The notes below the pieces were generated by a model. It did no database searches, had not been told where the DNA came from, and worked only from the letters and a program-made list of their open reading frames with translations. The position numbers and the translations under genes are program-made. Source: Streptomyces ossamyceticus (GTDB lineage Bacteria; Actinomycetota; Actinomycetes; Streptomycetales; Streptomycetaceae). From it: a stretch of DNA of 34,386 nucleotides. The stretch covers positions 1 through 34,386 of the forward strand of contig NZ_LIQX01000031.1 of the NCBI RefSeq assembly GCF_001418475.1, written 5' to 3'. How positions within the stretch are numbered: position 1 is the first letter of the stretch; each line of letters starts with the position of its first letter. Positions 1 through 7,671 of the stretch are shown piece by piece.

Positions 1-78
1 GCCGTCCAGGTCGGCGAAGGCGGAGCCGCCGAACTTCAGCACCAGCGGACGGCGGCCCGGCGTGCGGCGGGAGGTCAT
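1..78 (-). CDS. lysC: Aspartate kinase, N-terminal fragment (runs off the left edge)
   Basis: Only the first 26 codons lie in the window. They read MTSRRTPGRR then PLVLKFGGSAFADLDG. The KFGGSxxAD block is the N-terminal nucleotide-binding signature of aspartate kinase, which phosphorylates aspartate in the first step towards lysine, threonine, methionine and diaminopimelate. The ATG overlaps the asd stop codon in an ATGA arrangement (75-78), so the two are translationally coupled. In the usual actinobacterial housekeeping locus the kinase precedes asd; here the order is reversed. I infer a second, pathway-dedicated copy. Other amino-acid kinase family members share the KFGGS motif, but the asd neighbour makes aspartate kinase by far the likeliest. 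Confidence 0.8.
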   Translation of the reverse strand, partial: MTSRRTPGRRPLVLKFGGSAFADLDG

Positions 79-1124
79 CCGAGCCACCCGTTCTTGGTGG
101 CGAGTTCCACGATCTGGAGGGCGTTCAGCGCCGCTCCCACCCACAGGTTGTCGGCGACCACCCACAGAGCCACCGCCCGGTCGTCCTCGGGCTCGACGCG
201 TATACGGCCGACATGGACGAGGGCCCGGTCCTCGGGGCGGGCGAAGACGGTGCGGGGCATGGGGTAGGAGGGGTTGTCCGACCGGCGGTAGGCCCGGAGA
301 CCGGGCGTGGCGGCCAAGGTCTCCTCGACGGACGCGGTGCTGACCGGCTCCCGCAGCCGGAGGTGCACGGCCTCCGAATGGCAGTCGAAGACAGGTACGC
401 GAACCGCGGTGGCGCTCACCCGCAGCTCCGGCAGGCCGAGGATCTTCCGTGGTTCACGGACGAGTTTGCGTTCCTCGTGCGTGAGCCCGGTGTCGTCCCG
501 CAGCCCTATCTCGGGGACGAGGTTGAAGGACAGCGGCTGCCCGAAGCGCCCACCAGGGGCACCCTGCGCGCGAGGCTCGTCCAAAATGGTCCTGGACCCC
601 TCCGCCAGCTCCCGCAGACCGCGCACTCCGCCTCCGGACGCCGCCTGATAGGTCGCCACCACGACGCTCTCCAGGCCCGCCAGTTCGTGCAACGGGTGCA
701 GGGCGCGCACCAGTTGGATGGTCGAGCAGTTGGGGTTGGCCACGAGCCCGCTCACCGGGCGGTCGTCGAGGGCGCCGGGGTTGACCTGCGGCACCACGAG
801 GGGGACGTCGGGGCGCATCCGGAAAGCGGAACTGTTGTCGACGACCAGCACCCCGGCCGAGGCGAGCCGCTCCGCCTCTCGGGCGCTCACTTCCGCGCCC
901 GCGGAGAAAATGGCCACATCCAGACCCCTCGGGTCCAGATCGTCCAGGGTGACCACGTCCGTCATGGGCAGGGAGAGCGCCAGTTCGGCGGCCAGGTCAC
1001 GGCCGACGCTACGCGGCGAGCCAACGGGTGTCAGCTGCTCCACGGGCACGATCCCGCCGTCGAGCAGGGCCAGGCACTCCCGGCCCACCGCTCCGGTGGC
1101 GCCCACTACCGCGATGCGCAGCAT
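75..1124 (-). CDS. asd: Aspartate-semialdehyde dehydrogenase
   Basis: 349 aa, the usual length of the family. It reduces beta-aspartyl phosphate to aspartate semialdehyde with NADPH. Visible motifs are the N-terminal Rossmann loop VVGATGAVGRE (residues 6-16), the catalytic cysteine in NPNCSTIQL (Cys133) and the C-terminal dimerisation/substrate segment with the FDCHSEAVH block containing the conserved His. The ATG at 1124 is chosen because an AGGAGG ribosome binding site lies at 1131-1136 and the Rossmann fold begins immediately; the frame stays open far upstream only because of the high GC content. It sits 32 bp behind the GlxA-type regulator gene and overlaps the aspartate kinase gene by 4 bp. 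Aspartate semialdehyde is probably a precursor for the neighbouring redox and ligase enzymes (inference). Confidence 0.95.
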   Translation of the reverse strand: MLRIAVVGATGAVGRECLALLDGGIVPVEQLTPVGSPRSVGRDLAAELALSLPMTDVVTLDDLDPRGLDVAIFSAGAEVSAREAERLASAGVLVVDNSSAFRMRPDVPLVVPQVNPGALDDRPVSGLVANPNCSTIQLVRALHPLHELAGLESVVVATYQAASGGGVRGLRELAEGSRTILDEPRAQGAPGGRFGQPLSFNLVPEIGLRDDTGLTHEERKLVREPRKILGLPELRVSATAVRVPVFDCHSEAVHLRLREPVSTASVEETLAATPGLRAYRRSDNPSYPMPRTVFARPEDRALVHVGRIRVEPEDDRAVALWVVADNLWVGAALNALQIVELATKNGWLG

Positions 1125-1156
1125 TCGGTTCCTCCTGTCGGCCCCCCGTGTGGGGC

Positions 1157-2131
1157 TCAGTGCGTCGTCGTGTCGGGTAAGCGGCCCCGGAAGGCACGCC
1201 GATAGGCATTGGGGGTGGTGTTGAGGGAGCGCACGAACTGGTACCGGAGGGCCGCCGCGTTGGCGAAGCCGGTACGGGCCGCGACCATCTCCATCGTGTC
1301 GTCGGTGTTCTCCAGCAGCCGCTGGGCGCTCAGCACCCGTTGAGCCAGCAGCCAGCGGTACGGGGTGGTGCCCGTCTCCATGCGGAAGCGGCGGGCGAAG
1401 GTGCGCGGCGACATGCAGGCCCGTGCCGACAACTGCTCGACGCTGATCTCCTGGTCCAGGTGCCGCTCGGCCCAGGCCAGGACCTCCCGCACACCGTCCT
1501 CCCCGACCTGCGCCACCGGCCGTTCGATGTACTGGGCCTGCCCGCCTTCCCGGTGCGGGGGCACCACCATGCGCCGGGCGATGGCGTTGGCGACGTCGCT
1601 GCCCTGGATCTTGCGCACCAGGTGGAGGCAGGCGTCGATACCCGCGGAGGTGCCGGCGGAGGTGAGAATCGGGTCCTCGTCGACATAGAGGACGCCCGGT
1701 TCGACCTGGGCCTTGGGGTAGCGCTCGGTGAGCGCGGCGGCGTACCGCCAATGGGTCGTGCAGCGCCGTCCGTCGAGCAGTCCCGCGGCGCCCAGGACGA
1801 AAGCGCCCACACAGACGCTCACGACCCGGGCGCCGCGGGCCACCGCCTGCCGCAGTGCCTCCAGCAGAGCGGGCGGGAAGTCCCTGGTGTGGAAGTCGTC
1901 CCCCACCGGGATGGCGATGAGATCGGCTTCCTCCAGCCGGTCGAGCCCGTAGGGCGTGCTGATGGTGAACCCGGGCACCGCCCGCACCGACGAGGCTTCG
2001 GCGGCGACGAGAGCGAAGTCGTACGCGGGCAGCCCCTCCTCGCTGCGGTCGATCCCGAATACTTCGCACACGACACCGAGTTCGAAAGGATGGACGTTGT
2101 CGAGCAGGACCGCGGCTACGTTCTTCAGCAT
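1157..2131 (-). CDS. GlxA/FtrA-type transcriptional regulator (DJ-1/PfpI-like domain plus AraC helix-turn-helix)
   Basis: 324 aa from the ATG at 2131, which gives the typical MLKNVAAVLL start of this streptomycete family. Residues 1 to about 185 form a DJ-1/PfpI-like sensory domain with the nucleophile-elbow Cys107 in VSVCVGAF. Residues from about 225 to 324 form an AraC-type double helix-turn-helix (ARACMSPRTFARRF, then MVAARTGFANAAALRYQF). The family activates or represses specialised-metabolism and catabolic genes. No good Shine-Dalgarno precedes 2131, and an upstream start at 2239 in the same frame cannot be excluded, although homology favours the shorter form. It lies between luxR-type and asd genes in the same leftward train, 32 bp from asd. 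It is a candidate local regulator of the gene set. Confidence 0.9.
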   Translation of the reverse strand: MLKNVAAVLLDNVHPFELGVVCEVFGIDRSEEGLPAYDFALVAAEASSVRAVPGFTISTPYGLDRLEEADLIAIPVGDDFHTRDFPPALLEALRQAVARGARVVSVCVGAFVLGAAGLLDGRRCTTHWRYAAALTERYPKAQVEPGVLYVDEDPILTSAGTSAGIDACLHLVRKIQGSDVANAIARRMVVPPHREGGQAQYIERPVAQVGEDGVREVLAWAERHLDQEISVEQLSARACMSPRTFARRFRMETGTTPYRWLLAQRVLSAQRLLENTDDTMEMVAARTGFANAAALRYQFVRSLNTTPNAYRRAFRGRLPDTTTH

Positions 2132-2235
2132 GGGAACCAATGTGGCAGTAATGCGTGGTCTTCTGACAGTCCCTGCGCTGTCGCCTGGCCGGATCGGCCC
2201 GCATACTCTCGGCATGGGCCCTGAAGCGAAGGAAG

Positions 2236-2742
2236 TCACTCACTCGCGTTCATGGGCGGAGGCGCATCGTCGAAGGGCTCACCAATGGAGACGATCCCAC
2301 TGCGGATTCCCATGACCACGGCCTGTGTACGATCGGATGCGCCGACCTTCGTGAAGACGGCGGACAAGTGGTTCTTCACCGTCTTCTCCGATATTCCGAG
2401 CGCTTTGGCCACGCGACGATTCGAATTCCCCCGGGAGATGAGCACCAGGATCTCGCGCTCACGGGCTGTCAGCAGGTCGAGCGAGGTCCGGGCCGCTAGG
2501 ACCTCCTCGGAACGCGACGGTCCGACGCCGGCCCGCCGGCCGCCGTCGGCGTCGGCGTCGGCCCGTAAGTCCTCGATCACCTGCTCCTGGGCTTCCAGAG
2601 CACCTTGTGCCTCGTCCAGCGCCTTGTGCACGTTGGCGACGACCTCGGCCAGTGCCGCCACGGGCTGCGCCGGCGCCCCGCACAACGCGCAGCACCGTCG
2701 GGCTCTCGACTCGGTGGCGGGCTCTCGCACAACACGTGACAT
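2236..2742 (-). CDS. Small LuxR-family transcriptional regulator with N-terminal Cys pair and coiled coil
   Basis: 168 aa. The C-terminal half is a LuxR/NarL helix-turn-helix (LLTAREREILVLISRGNSN, then VAKALGISEKTVKNHL). There is no receiver, PAS or autoinducer domain. The N-terminal third has a Cys-Cys-x2-Cys motif (CCALCG) followed by a heptad-rich segment (LAEVVANVHKALDEAQGAL and onward), probably a coiled coil for dimerisation. The ATG at 2742 follows GGAGGGAG at a proper spacing. Single-domain LuxR proteins of this size often act as cluster-situated activators that bind near the -35 element. It is therefore a good candidate to bind the AGGAC-N4-GTCC sites at 5.9 and 14.45 kb (inference). 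The Cys cluster could sense metal or redox state. Confidence 0.9.
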   Translation of the reverse strand: MSRVVREPATESRARRCCALCGAPAQPVAALAEVVANVHKALDEAQGALEAQEQVIEDLRADADADGGRRAGVGPSRSEEVLAARTSLDLLTAREREILVLISRGNSNRRVAKALGISEKTVKNHLSAVFTKVGASDRTQAVVMGIRSGIVSIGEPFDDAPPPMNASE

Positions 2743-2780
2743 TCATGAACTCCCTCCATCGATATGAATGAGATGAAACG

Positions 2781-2826
2781 CGCTTCTCCATTGGATTCGG
2801 GGGCTGCGGGGTGAGTTAGAGAAGCG
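2781..2826. terminator. Weak stem-loop after the aldehyde dehydrogenase gene
   Basis: CGCTTCTC (2781-2788) pairs perfectly with GAGAAGCG (2819-2826) across a 30-nt loop, ending 3 bp from the aldehyde dehydrogenase stop. The loop is long and there is no U-tract, so it may only attenuate transcription into the luxR-type gene. Confidence 0.3.
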
Positions 2827-2828
2827 GG

Positions 2829-4286
2829 TCAGGAAGAAAGCTTCGCGTGGATCGCCACCGTCTTGCACCGCGTGTATTCGCGCAGTGCCTCCAGGCCTTT
2901 CTCCACTCCGATTCCCGACCGCCGGTATCCGCCGAACGGCAACTCGACTCCACCGGCCGCGCTGTAGTTGTTGACGAACACCTGTCCCACCCGCAGACGC
3001 TGGGCGAGCCAGTGGGCCGTCGTCACGTCCGACGTCCAGATTCCGGCGGCCAGTCCGTAGGTGGTGTGTTCCGCGAGGGCGACCGCCTCGTCCAGCGTGT
3101 CGAAGGCCGAGACGCACAGGACGGGTCCGAATATCTCCTCGTTGAAGACCCGGTGTTCCGGGGTCACCCGGTCGAGGATGGTGGGCTCCACGTAGAAGCC
3201 CTCTGCGTACGCGTCCCCGCGCGGTACTCCCCCGCCGACGACCACCTCGGTGGTGCGCCGGCCCTCGGCGAGATGTCCGAGCACTCTGTCGCGCTGGCGG
3301 GCGGAGATGAGCGGGCCCAGGTCGGGATCGTCGATCCCCGGCCCGATGCGCAGGGAGCGGAACCTCTCGGCGAGGGCGGCGACCAGCTCGTCGTGCACGG
3401 AGCGGTGGATGAGCAGCCTGCTGCCGGCCGAACAGTTCTGTCCGGCGTGCTCGGTGATCGACTCCACGATCTGCGGCACCGCGCGTGCGGCGTCGAAGTC
3501 GGGCAGGACCAGGTGCGGTGACTTGCCGCCGAGTTCCAGCGTGACCGGCACGATGTTCCGCGCCGCCGCGGCCATCACGGCCTCGCCGACCTCCCGCGAG
3601 CCGGTGAAAGCGAGGCGGTCCACGTCGGGGTGGGTGGCGAGCGCGGCGCCCGCTTCCTCCCCGAGGCCCGGTACGACGTTGAGGGCCCCGGGTGGAAGCC
3701 CCGCCTGTTCGACGATGTCGGCGAGGCGCAGCGAGGTCAGCGGCGCGTCCTCGGCCGGTTTGAGGACGCAGCAGTTCCCGGCGGCGAGGGCGGGGGCCAT
3801 GGTCCTGGCGGCGATCTGCAGCGGATAGTTCCACGGGATGATGTGGCCGCACACGCCGTACGGTTCGCGCAGCGTGAAGGCCAGTCGGCCCGGCTGCTGC
3901 TGGATCGTGTCACCGCCCAGGGCTTCGACGGCGTTGGCGTAGAAGTCGAAGTAGCGGGCGGCGATGTCGGCGTCCACGCGGGCCTGACCGAGCGGTTTGC
4001 CGGTGTCGAGGGTCTCCAGCCGGGCCAGTTCCTCGCGTTCGGCGCGCAGTCCGTCGGCGATGCGATGGCAGATCCGCGAGCGCTCGACCGGCGTCGTGAA
4101 GCGCCAGGCCGTCTCGTACGTGTGGCGGGCTGCCTGCACGGCCGACTGGACCTCGGCCGCGCCACAGCGGGCGACACGTGCGATGGGGCGGGCGTTCGAC
4201 GGATCGAGGACGTCGATCCACCGCGTGGTGGGAACCTGCTTTCCCGCGATGACAGCCGTGTATTCCGGTATTACTGCTTCACTCAC
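2829..4286 (-). CDS. NAD(P)+-dependent aldehyde dehydrogenase (betaine-aldehyde / semialdehyde DH class)
   Basis: 485 aa from the GTG at 4286; an in-frame TTG at 4334 would add 16 residues. AAGGAG lies about 12 nt before the GTG, slightly long but the best signal available. The ALDH fold is complete: PWNYP with the oxyanion Asn153, cofactor-loop FTGSREVGE (about 227-235), catalytic-base Glu251 in LELGGKSP, catalytic Cys285 in GQNCSAG, the EEIFGPV block and the C-terminal PFGGYRRSGIG. It oxidises an aldehyde to an acid. The exact substrate is not determined from sequence; succinate semialdehyde, betaine aldehyde and omega-amino aldehydes are all possible. Its gene follows the transhydrogenase-like gene, suggesting that the two act on the same C4 semialdehyde-type intermediate. 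Confidence 0.92.
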   Translation of the reverse strand: MSEAVIPEYTAVIAGKQVPTTRWIDVLDPSNARPIARVARCGAAEVQSAVQAARHTYETAWRFTTPVERSRICHRIADGLRAEREELARLETLDTGKPLGQARVDADIAARYFDFYANAVEALGGDTIQQQPGRLAFTLREPYGVCGHIIPWNYPLQIAARTMAPALAAGNCCVLKPAEDAPLTSLRLADIVEQAGLPPGALNVVPGLGEEAGAALATHPDVDRLAFTGSREVGEAVMAAAARNIVPVTLELGGKSPHLVLPDFDAARAVPQIVESITEHAGQNCSAGSRLLIHRSVHDELVAALAERFRSLRIGPGIDDPDLGPLISARQRDRVLGHLAEGRRTTEVVVGGGVPRGDAYAEGFYVEPTILDRVTPEHRVFNEEIFGPVLCVSAFDTLDEAVALAEHTTYGLAAGIWTSDVTTAHWLAQRLRVGQVFVNNYSAAGGVELPFGGYRRSGIGVEKGLEALREYTRCKTVAIHAKLSS

Positions 4287-4341
4287 GGGTGCATCCAGCT
4301 CCTTGGCCTGGGGGGAGGGCCGCACTGCTTCCAACGGTCGA

Positions 4342-4420
4342 GCGGTAAGCGGTCGGGCGGTAAACGGTCGGGCGCCAATACGGTCGGGCGGTCGAGCCGG
4401 CCGGAGGGCCCTCCGGCCGG
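4342..4420. repeat. CGGTCGGGCGGTAA-type short repeats and a perfect GC palindrome between two redox genes
   Basis: The 146-bp gap between the transhydrogenase-like stop and the aldehyde dehydrogenase start holds several degenerate copies of CGGTCGGGCGG(TAA). Next to the upstream gene's stop is a perfect 24-bp palindrome at 4397-4420 (arms CCGGCCGGAGGG and its complement). The palindrome can fold as a strong hairpin and may act as a processing or attenuation element between the two genes. Confidence 0.5.
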
Positions 4421-4432
4421 AGGGCCGGAGGG

Positions 4433-5740
4433 TCAGGCGGACATCGAACCGGCGATGATCCTCTTGAGATCGTGCGGGGCGACGTCACGCGGGCAGCAGA
4501 CCAGCAGCCGCTGCTGTTTGAGCGCTCCCTCGACGAGGTCGGGAAGGTCCTTCGTGGTGTAGCCGAAGTCCGCCGGCCCGGCGGGCCCACCGGTGTCCGC
4601 GACGATGCTGCGCAAGGTCGCCGGCAGCACGTCCGCGCCGTTGGCCTCGGTCACGCCGGCGAGGTTGGCCCCGAGCAGTTCGGCGGCCCGCAGATGGCGT
4701 TCGGGGGAGGTCGGGTACGTGAACTCGAAGGCCGCCGCCGCGGTGGAGACGACCGCCGCTCCGTGGGGCACCATGGCGTGGTCGACCTGGTATCCGTCCG
4801 GCCGGTAGTCGCGGACCAGCCCGGCTATGGGGTACGCGCAGGCATGCGGAATGTGGGTTCCGGCGTTGCCGAACCCCATCCCCGCGAAGCTCGCCGCCCG
4901 ACTCATCCCCGTCCGGGCCTCCAGGTCGTCCGGGTTGAGAACGGCGCGCCTGAGATAGCGGCCCACCAACTCCAGCGCCTGCTCCGCCCAGACGTCGCTG
5001 ATCGGATTGGCGCCGATGTACAGCGGCCGGTCCCCGGGGGTGGGGTAGGGCGGGCGCCGGTCATAGGCGCGGGCCGTGTACGACTCGCAGGCGTGGGTCA
5101 GGACGTCGTACCCCGAGGACGCGGTGACCGCCGGAGGCAGGGTCAGCGTGTTGACCGGGTCGACCAGCGCGAGGGAGGGCAGCAGCCGCAGGTCGCTGAT
5201 CCCGGTCTTCACCTTCAGGCCCGTGACGCCGAGGGCGACCATGGCGGTGCATTCGCTGCCGCTGCCGGCTGTGGTGGGGACCGCCACCAGCGGCTTGAGC
5301 GGGCCGGGGATCGGGGATCCGGCGCCGATGGGTGCGTTCAGGTAGTCGCGGACCGGGCGGCCGGGATGGGTGAGCAGCAGGTTCAGCATCTTGGCGGTGT
5401 CGATGGAGCTGCCACCGCCGAGACCGACGTAACCGTCCACCTGGAGGGAGCGCAGTTCACGGGCCGCTTCGGCGCAGCTCTCGTCGGTGGGTTCCACCCG
5501 GGCACGGTCGAACACCGCGACCGAGACCCCCTCCTGTTCGATCTGTTTGGCGACATGGGCGGGCAGACCGAGTTCGGCCAGAAGGGGATCGGTCACCAGC
5601 AGCACGGATGAGATACCGGCTTTCCGCAGTTCATGGCCGATTTCCCGGGTGGCACCGACACCGAATTTCATCGGCGGTGCCTGCCAGCTGATTATTCGTT
5701 CCCGCTCTGGACCATTTCCGCCATACGCATACGACTCCAC
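4433..5740 (-). CDS. Iron-containing alcohol dehydrogenase, hydroxyacid-oxoacid transhydrogenase (ADHFE1) type
   Basis: 435 aa, GTG start. Overall sequence follows the human ADHFE1/HOT family closely: the VGLGGGSSIDTAK nucleotide loop (about 105-117), NAPIGAGSPIPGPLKPL, VPTTAGSGSE, the signature SGYDVLTHACESYT with metal ligands Asp212 and His216, NPISDVWAEQALEL, NPDDLEAR, GFGNAGTHIPHA and the late metal-binding His in VPHGAAV. HOT enzymes oxidise 4-hydroxybutyrate to succinic semialdehyde while reducing 2-oxoglutarate, using a tightly held cofactor. Bacterial relatives may act on other C4 hydroxy acids or aldehydes, so a role on an aspartate-semialdehyde-derived compound is possible (inference). 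It is the first gene of the leftward train. Two operator-promoter repeats lie directly upstream. Confidence 0.88.
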   Translation of the reverse strand: MESYAYGGNGPERERIISWQAPPMKFGVGATREIGHELRKAGISSVLLVTDPLLAELGLPAHVAKQIEQEGVSVAVFDRARVEPTDESCAEAARELRSLQVDGYVGLGGGSSIDTAKMLNLLLTHPGRPVRDYLNAPIGAGSPIPGPLKPLVAVPTTAGSGSECTAMVALGVTGLKVKTGISDLRLLPSLALVDPVNTLTLPPAVTASSGYDVLTHACESYTARAYDRRPPYPTPGDRPLYIGANPISDVWAEQALELVGRYLRRAVLNPDDLEARTGMSRAASFAGMGFGNAGTHIPHACAYPIAGLVRDYRPDGYQVDHAMVPHGAAVVSTAAAAFEFTYPTSPERHLRAAELLGANLAGVTEANGADVLPATLRSIVADTGGPAGPADFGYTTKDLPDLVEGALKQQRLLVCCPRDVAPHDLKRIIAGSMSA

Positions 5741-5876
5741 AGTCCACCCCCGTCTTCAGATCGATCTCGGTGACTTCGCACGCGAATCAGTTGTCGCGAA
5801 GGATGACGCACGGTCAGAAGATGTGGCCGCTCGGCACGATGATGTCGCCGTTCACGCGGAATTTCGACCGGGTGAG

Positions 5877-5930
5877 GGCCACACTAGTCAGTCGATTTCA
5901 CTGCCGCCATAGGACCAGGGTCCCATGACC
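5877..5930 (-). promoter_or_regulatory. Promoter/operator repeat unit 1 upstream of the transhydrogenase operon
   Basis: The core is an inverted repeat, CATAGGACC (5908-5916), 2 nt, GGTCCCATG (5919-5927), with one mismatch. On the minus strand it reads into TCCTATGGCGG. TAGTGT (complement of 5881-5886) lies 21 nt further on and would serve as a -10 element, with the -35 position overlapping the edge of the operator. That geometry suits an activator binding at -35. The whole unit recurs as a direct repeat 66 bp away. Confidence 0.6.
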
Positions 5931-5942
5931 CTGTCGAGCGGT

Positions 5943-5996
5943 GGCCACACTAGCCAGTAGGTTTCGGCCCCGCCATAGGTCCGAAGTCCTATGGCC
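5943..5996 (-). promoter_or_regulatory. Promoter/operator repeat unit 2 upstream of the transhydrogenase operon
   Basis: This is a second copy of the preceding unit at a 66-bp offset. The operator has perfect outer arms CCATAGG (5973-5979) and CCTATGG (5988-5994). TAGTGT appears at the same distance (complement of 5947-5952). It could act as a tandem promoter, or as a second activator site. It also lies about 190 bp upstream of the divergent MFS gene. Confidence 0.55.
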
Positions 5997-6183
5997 GGAT
6001 CGGTCAGCACCTTTGAGCCAGTACTGGTGAAATTCCTGCTCCGGCAGGACGGCAACCGGTCGCGCACCCTGTTTTCGCTGCCGTCGCCCATCAGGAACGA
6101 GGCGGCGGAAATGGCAGTAATTCGATGGTGATCGTCAGTGCGGGCCCTGTTGCCGTGCCGACCGGTTCCGCACAGTGAGACGC

Positions 6184-7602
6184 ATGGCACAGGACAACGC
6201 GACGAGAGCGTCGGACGGGGCGGTCAAGCAGCACGCGGGGGTGCGGCAGGTCTGGCGCGAGTCCCCGACGGCGGTGAAGTCCATGCTGGCCGGCACCATG
6301 ATCATTCGCCTGGGCGGCTTCGTGCAGGTCTTCATGGTGCTGTATCTGACCGAACGCGGGTTCTCCGACGGCCAGGCGGGCGCGGCGCTCGGCATCTACG
6401 GCGCGGGGGCCGTCCTGGGGACGCTCGTCGGGGGCTGGATGTCCGACCGGCTCGGCCCGCGGCTGACGATCGTGACCACCCTGCTGGGCTCGGCGGCGCT
6501 CCTCCCCTGCGTCCTCTACCTGGAGAACTACTGGGCCATCCTCGGGGTCATCGCCATCAGCGGCGCCGCCAGCCTGGCCTACCAGCCCGCGTCCACCAGC
6601 ATGATCAGCCTTCTCACGCCGGTCGAACGCCACGTGATGATCTTCGCCATGGGGCGGTTGGCGATCAATCTCGGCACGACGGCCGCGCCCCTGCTGGGCG
6701 CGGCGCTCGTCAAGGTGTCCTGGGACTTCCTGTTCTGGGGCGAGGCGCTGGCCGTGGTGGTCTTCTCCGCCGTCGCCGCGACCACCCTGCCGCACCGCAT
6801 GACGACCGACACGACCGGCACGACGAACGCGACAAACACGACGGACACAACGGACACCTCGAAACTCGCGGGCGGCGGGACGGAGGGCGGCGGAGCGGCG
6901 GCCGGCGCGACGGGCGTCGCTGGAGATGTGGCGGCGCCGAAGGCCTCGTATCTGGCGGTCCTGACCGACCGCCGCTATCTGATGTTCCTGCTGGCGATGT
7001 TCGTGAGCTCGGTGATCTACATCCAGCACATCTCGGCCCTGCCGCTGGCCGTGAAACACCTCGGCATGGGAATCGAGGTCTACGCGGCGATGATCGCGCT
7101 GAACGGCCTTCTCGTGATCACCTGCGAACTCCTCGTCGCCAAGGTGGTACAGCGCTGGCAGATCCGGACGGCCGTGATCATCGGTGTGCTGCTGACCGGC
7201 GTCGGTATGAGCCTTTACGCCCTGCCGCTGGGGCTGGCCGCACTGGTGATCGCCACTCTCGTCTGGTCCCTCGGCGAAATCATCGGATATCCGTCGCTGT
7301 TCTTCGCCTATCCCGCACAAGCGGGCCCGCCCGCACTTCGAGGACGTTATCTCGGTGCGTCGAACGCGCTGTACGGACTCGGCAGCGCCGTCGGCCCGTT
7401 CATCGGAGTGATGATCTGGAATCGCTACGAGGAAGGCCTGTGGCTCGGCTGCGGCGTGGTGGGTCTGCTCGCCGCGGCGGCCGCTTGGGGCGGTGTGCGC
7501 CCACCCCGGGCCACGGAAAAGAACGAGGATCGAGCCGAGAACGAGGGGAAAGGGATCGGCGATTCCGGAACAGCCGACGCGGAGATCCGGACGGGAACCT
7601 AG
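6184..7602 (+). CDS. MFS transporter, 12-TM drug/metabolite exporter type
   Basis: 472 aa from the ATG at 6184; a GTG at 6175 is in frame. The first half shows hydrophobic helices and the MFS loop 2-3 signature GGWMSDRLGPRLT (about residues 92-104). The central cytoplasmic loop is a low-complexity Thr/Asp/Asn stretch (TTDTTGTTNATNTTDTTDT) followed by Gly/Ala, before the second six-helix bundle. The C-terminus is a charged soluble tail. MFS proteins of this kind export small molecules by proton antiport. Its place at the head of a unit with the ATP-grasp ligase, divergent from the operator-bearing leftward operon, suggests export of or self-resistance to the pathway product (inference). Substrate is not predictable from sequence. 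Confidence 0.9.
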   Translation: MAQDNATRASDGAVKQHAGVRQVWRESPTAVKSMLAGTMIIRLGGFVQVFMVLYLTERGFSDGQAGAALGIYGAGAVLGTLVGGWMSDRLGPRLTIVTTLLGSAALLPCVLYLENYWAILGVIAISGAASLAYQPASTSMISLLTPVERHVMIFAMGRLAINLGTTAAPLLGAALVKVSWDFLFWGEALAVVVFSAVAATTLPHRMTTDTTGTTNATNTTDTTDTSKLAGGGTEGGGAAAGATGVAGDVAAPKASYLAVLTDRRYLMFLLAMFVSSVIYIQHISALPLAVKHLGMGIEVYAAMIALNGLLVITCELLVAKVVQRWQIRTAVIIGVLLTGVGMSLYALPLGLAALVIATLVWSLGEIIGYPSLFFAYPAQAGPPALRGRYLGASNALYGLGSAVGPFIGVMIWNRYEEGLWLGCGVVGLLAAAAAWGGVRPPRATEKNEDRAENEGKGIGDSGTADAEIRTGT

Positions 7603-7671
7603 GAAGGCTCCGCAGGAGCGGGACCGCGATCGCGCAAGCGTCAGGACATTCGCAGAAGGGGAAGCAATTAG

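Noticed and set aside
1125..2243. Upstream extension of the asd frame
   Set aside because: The asd Rossmann fold starts at 1124 with an AGGAGG site; the rest is the shadow of the GlxA-type regulator.
5888..6190. 100-codon leftward ORF in the divergent promoter region
   Set aside because: It runs straight through both operator repeats and has no family resemblance or clear ribosome binding site; its length is explained by GC-rich sequence.
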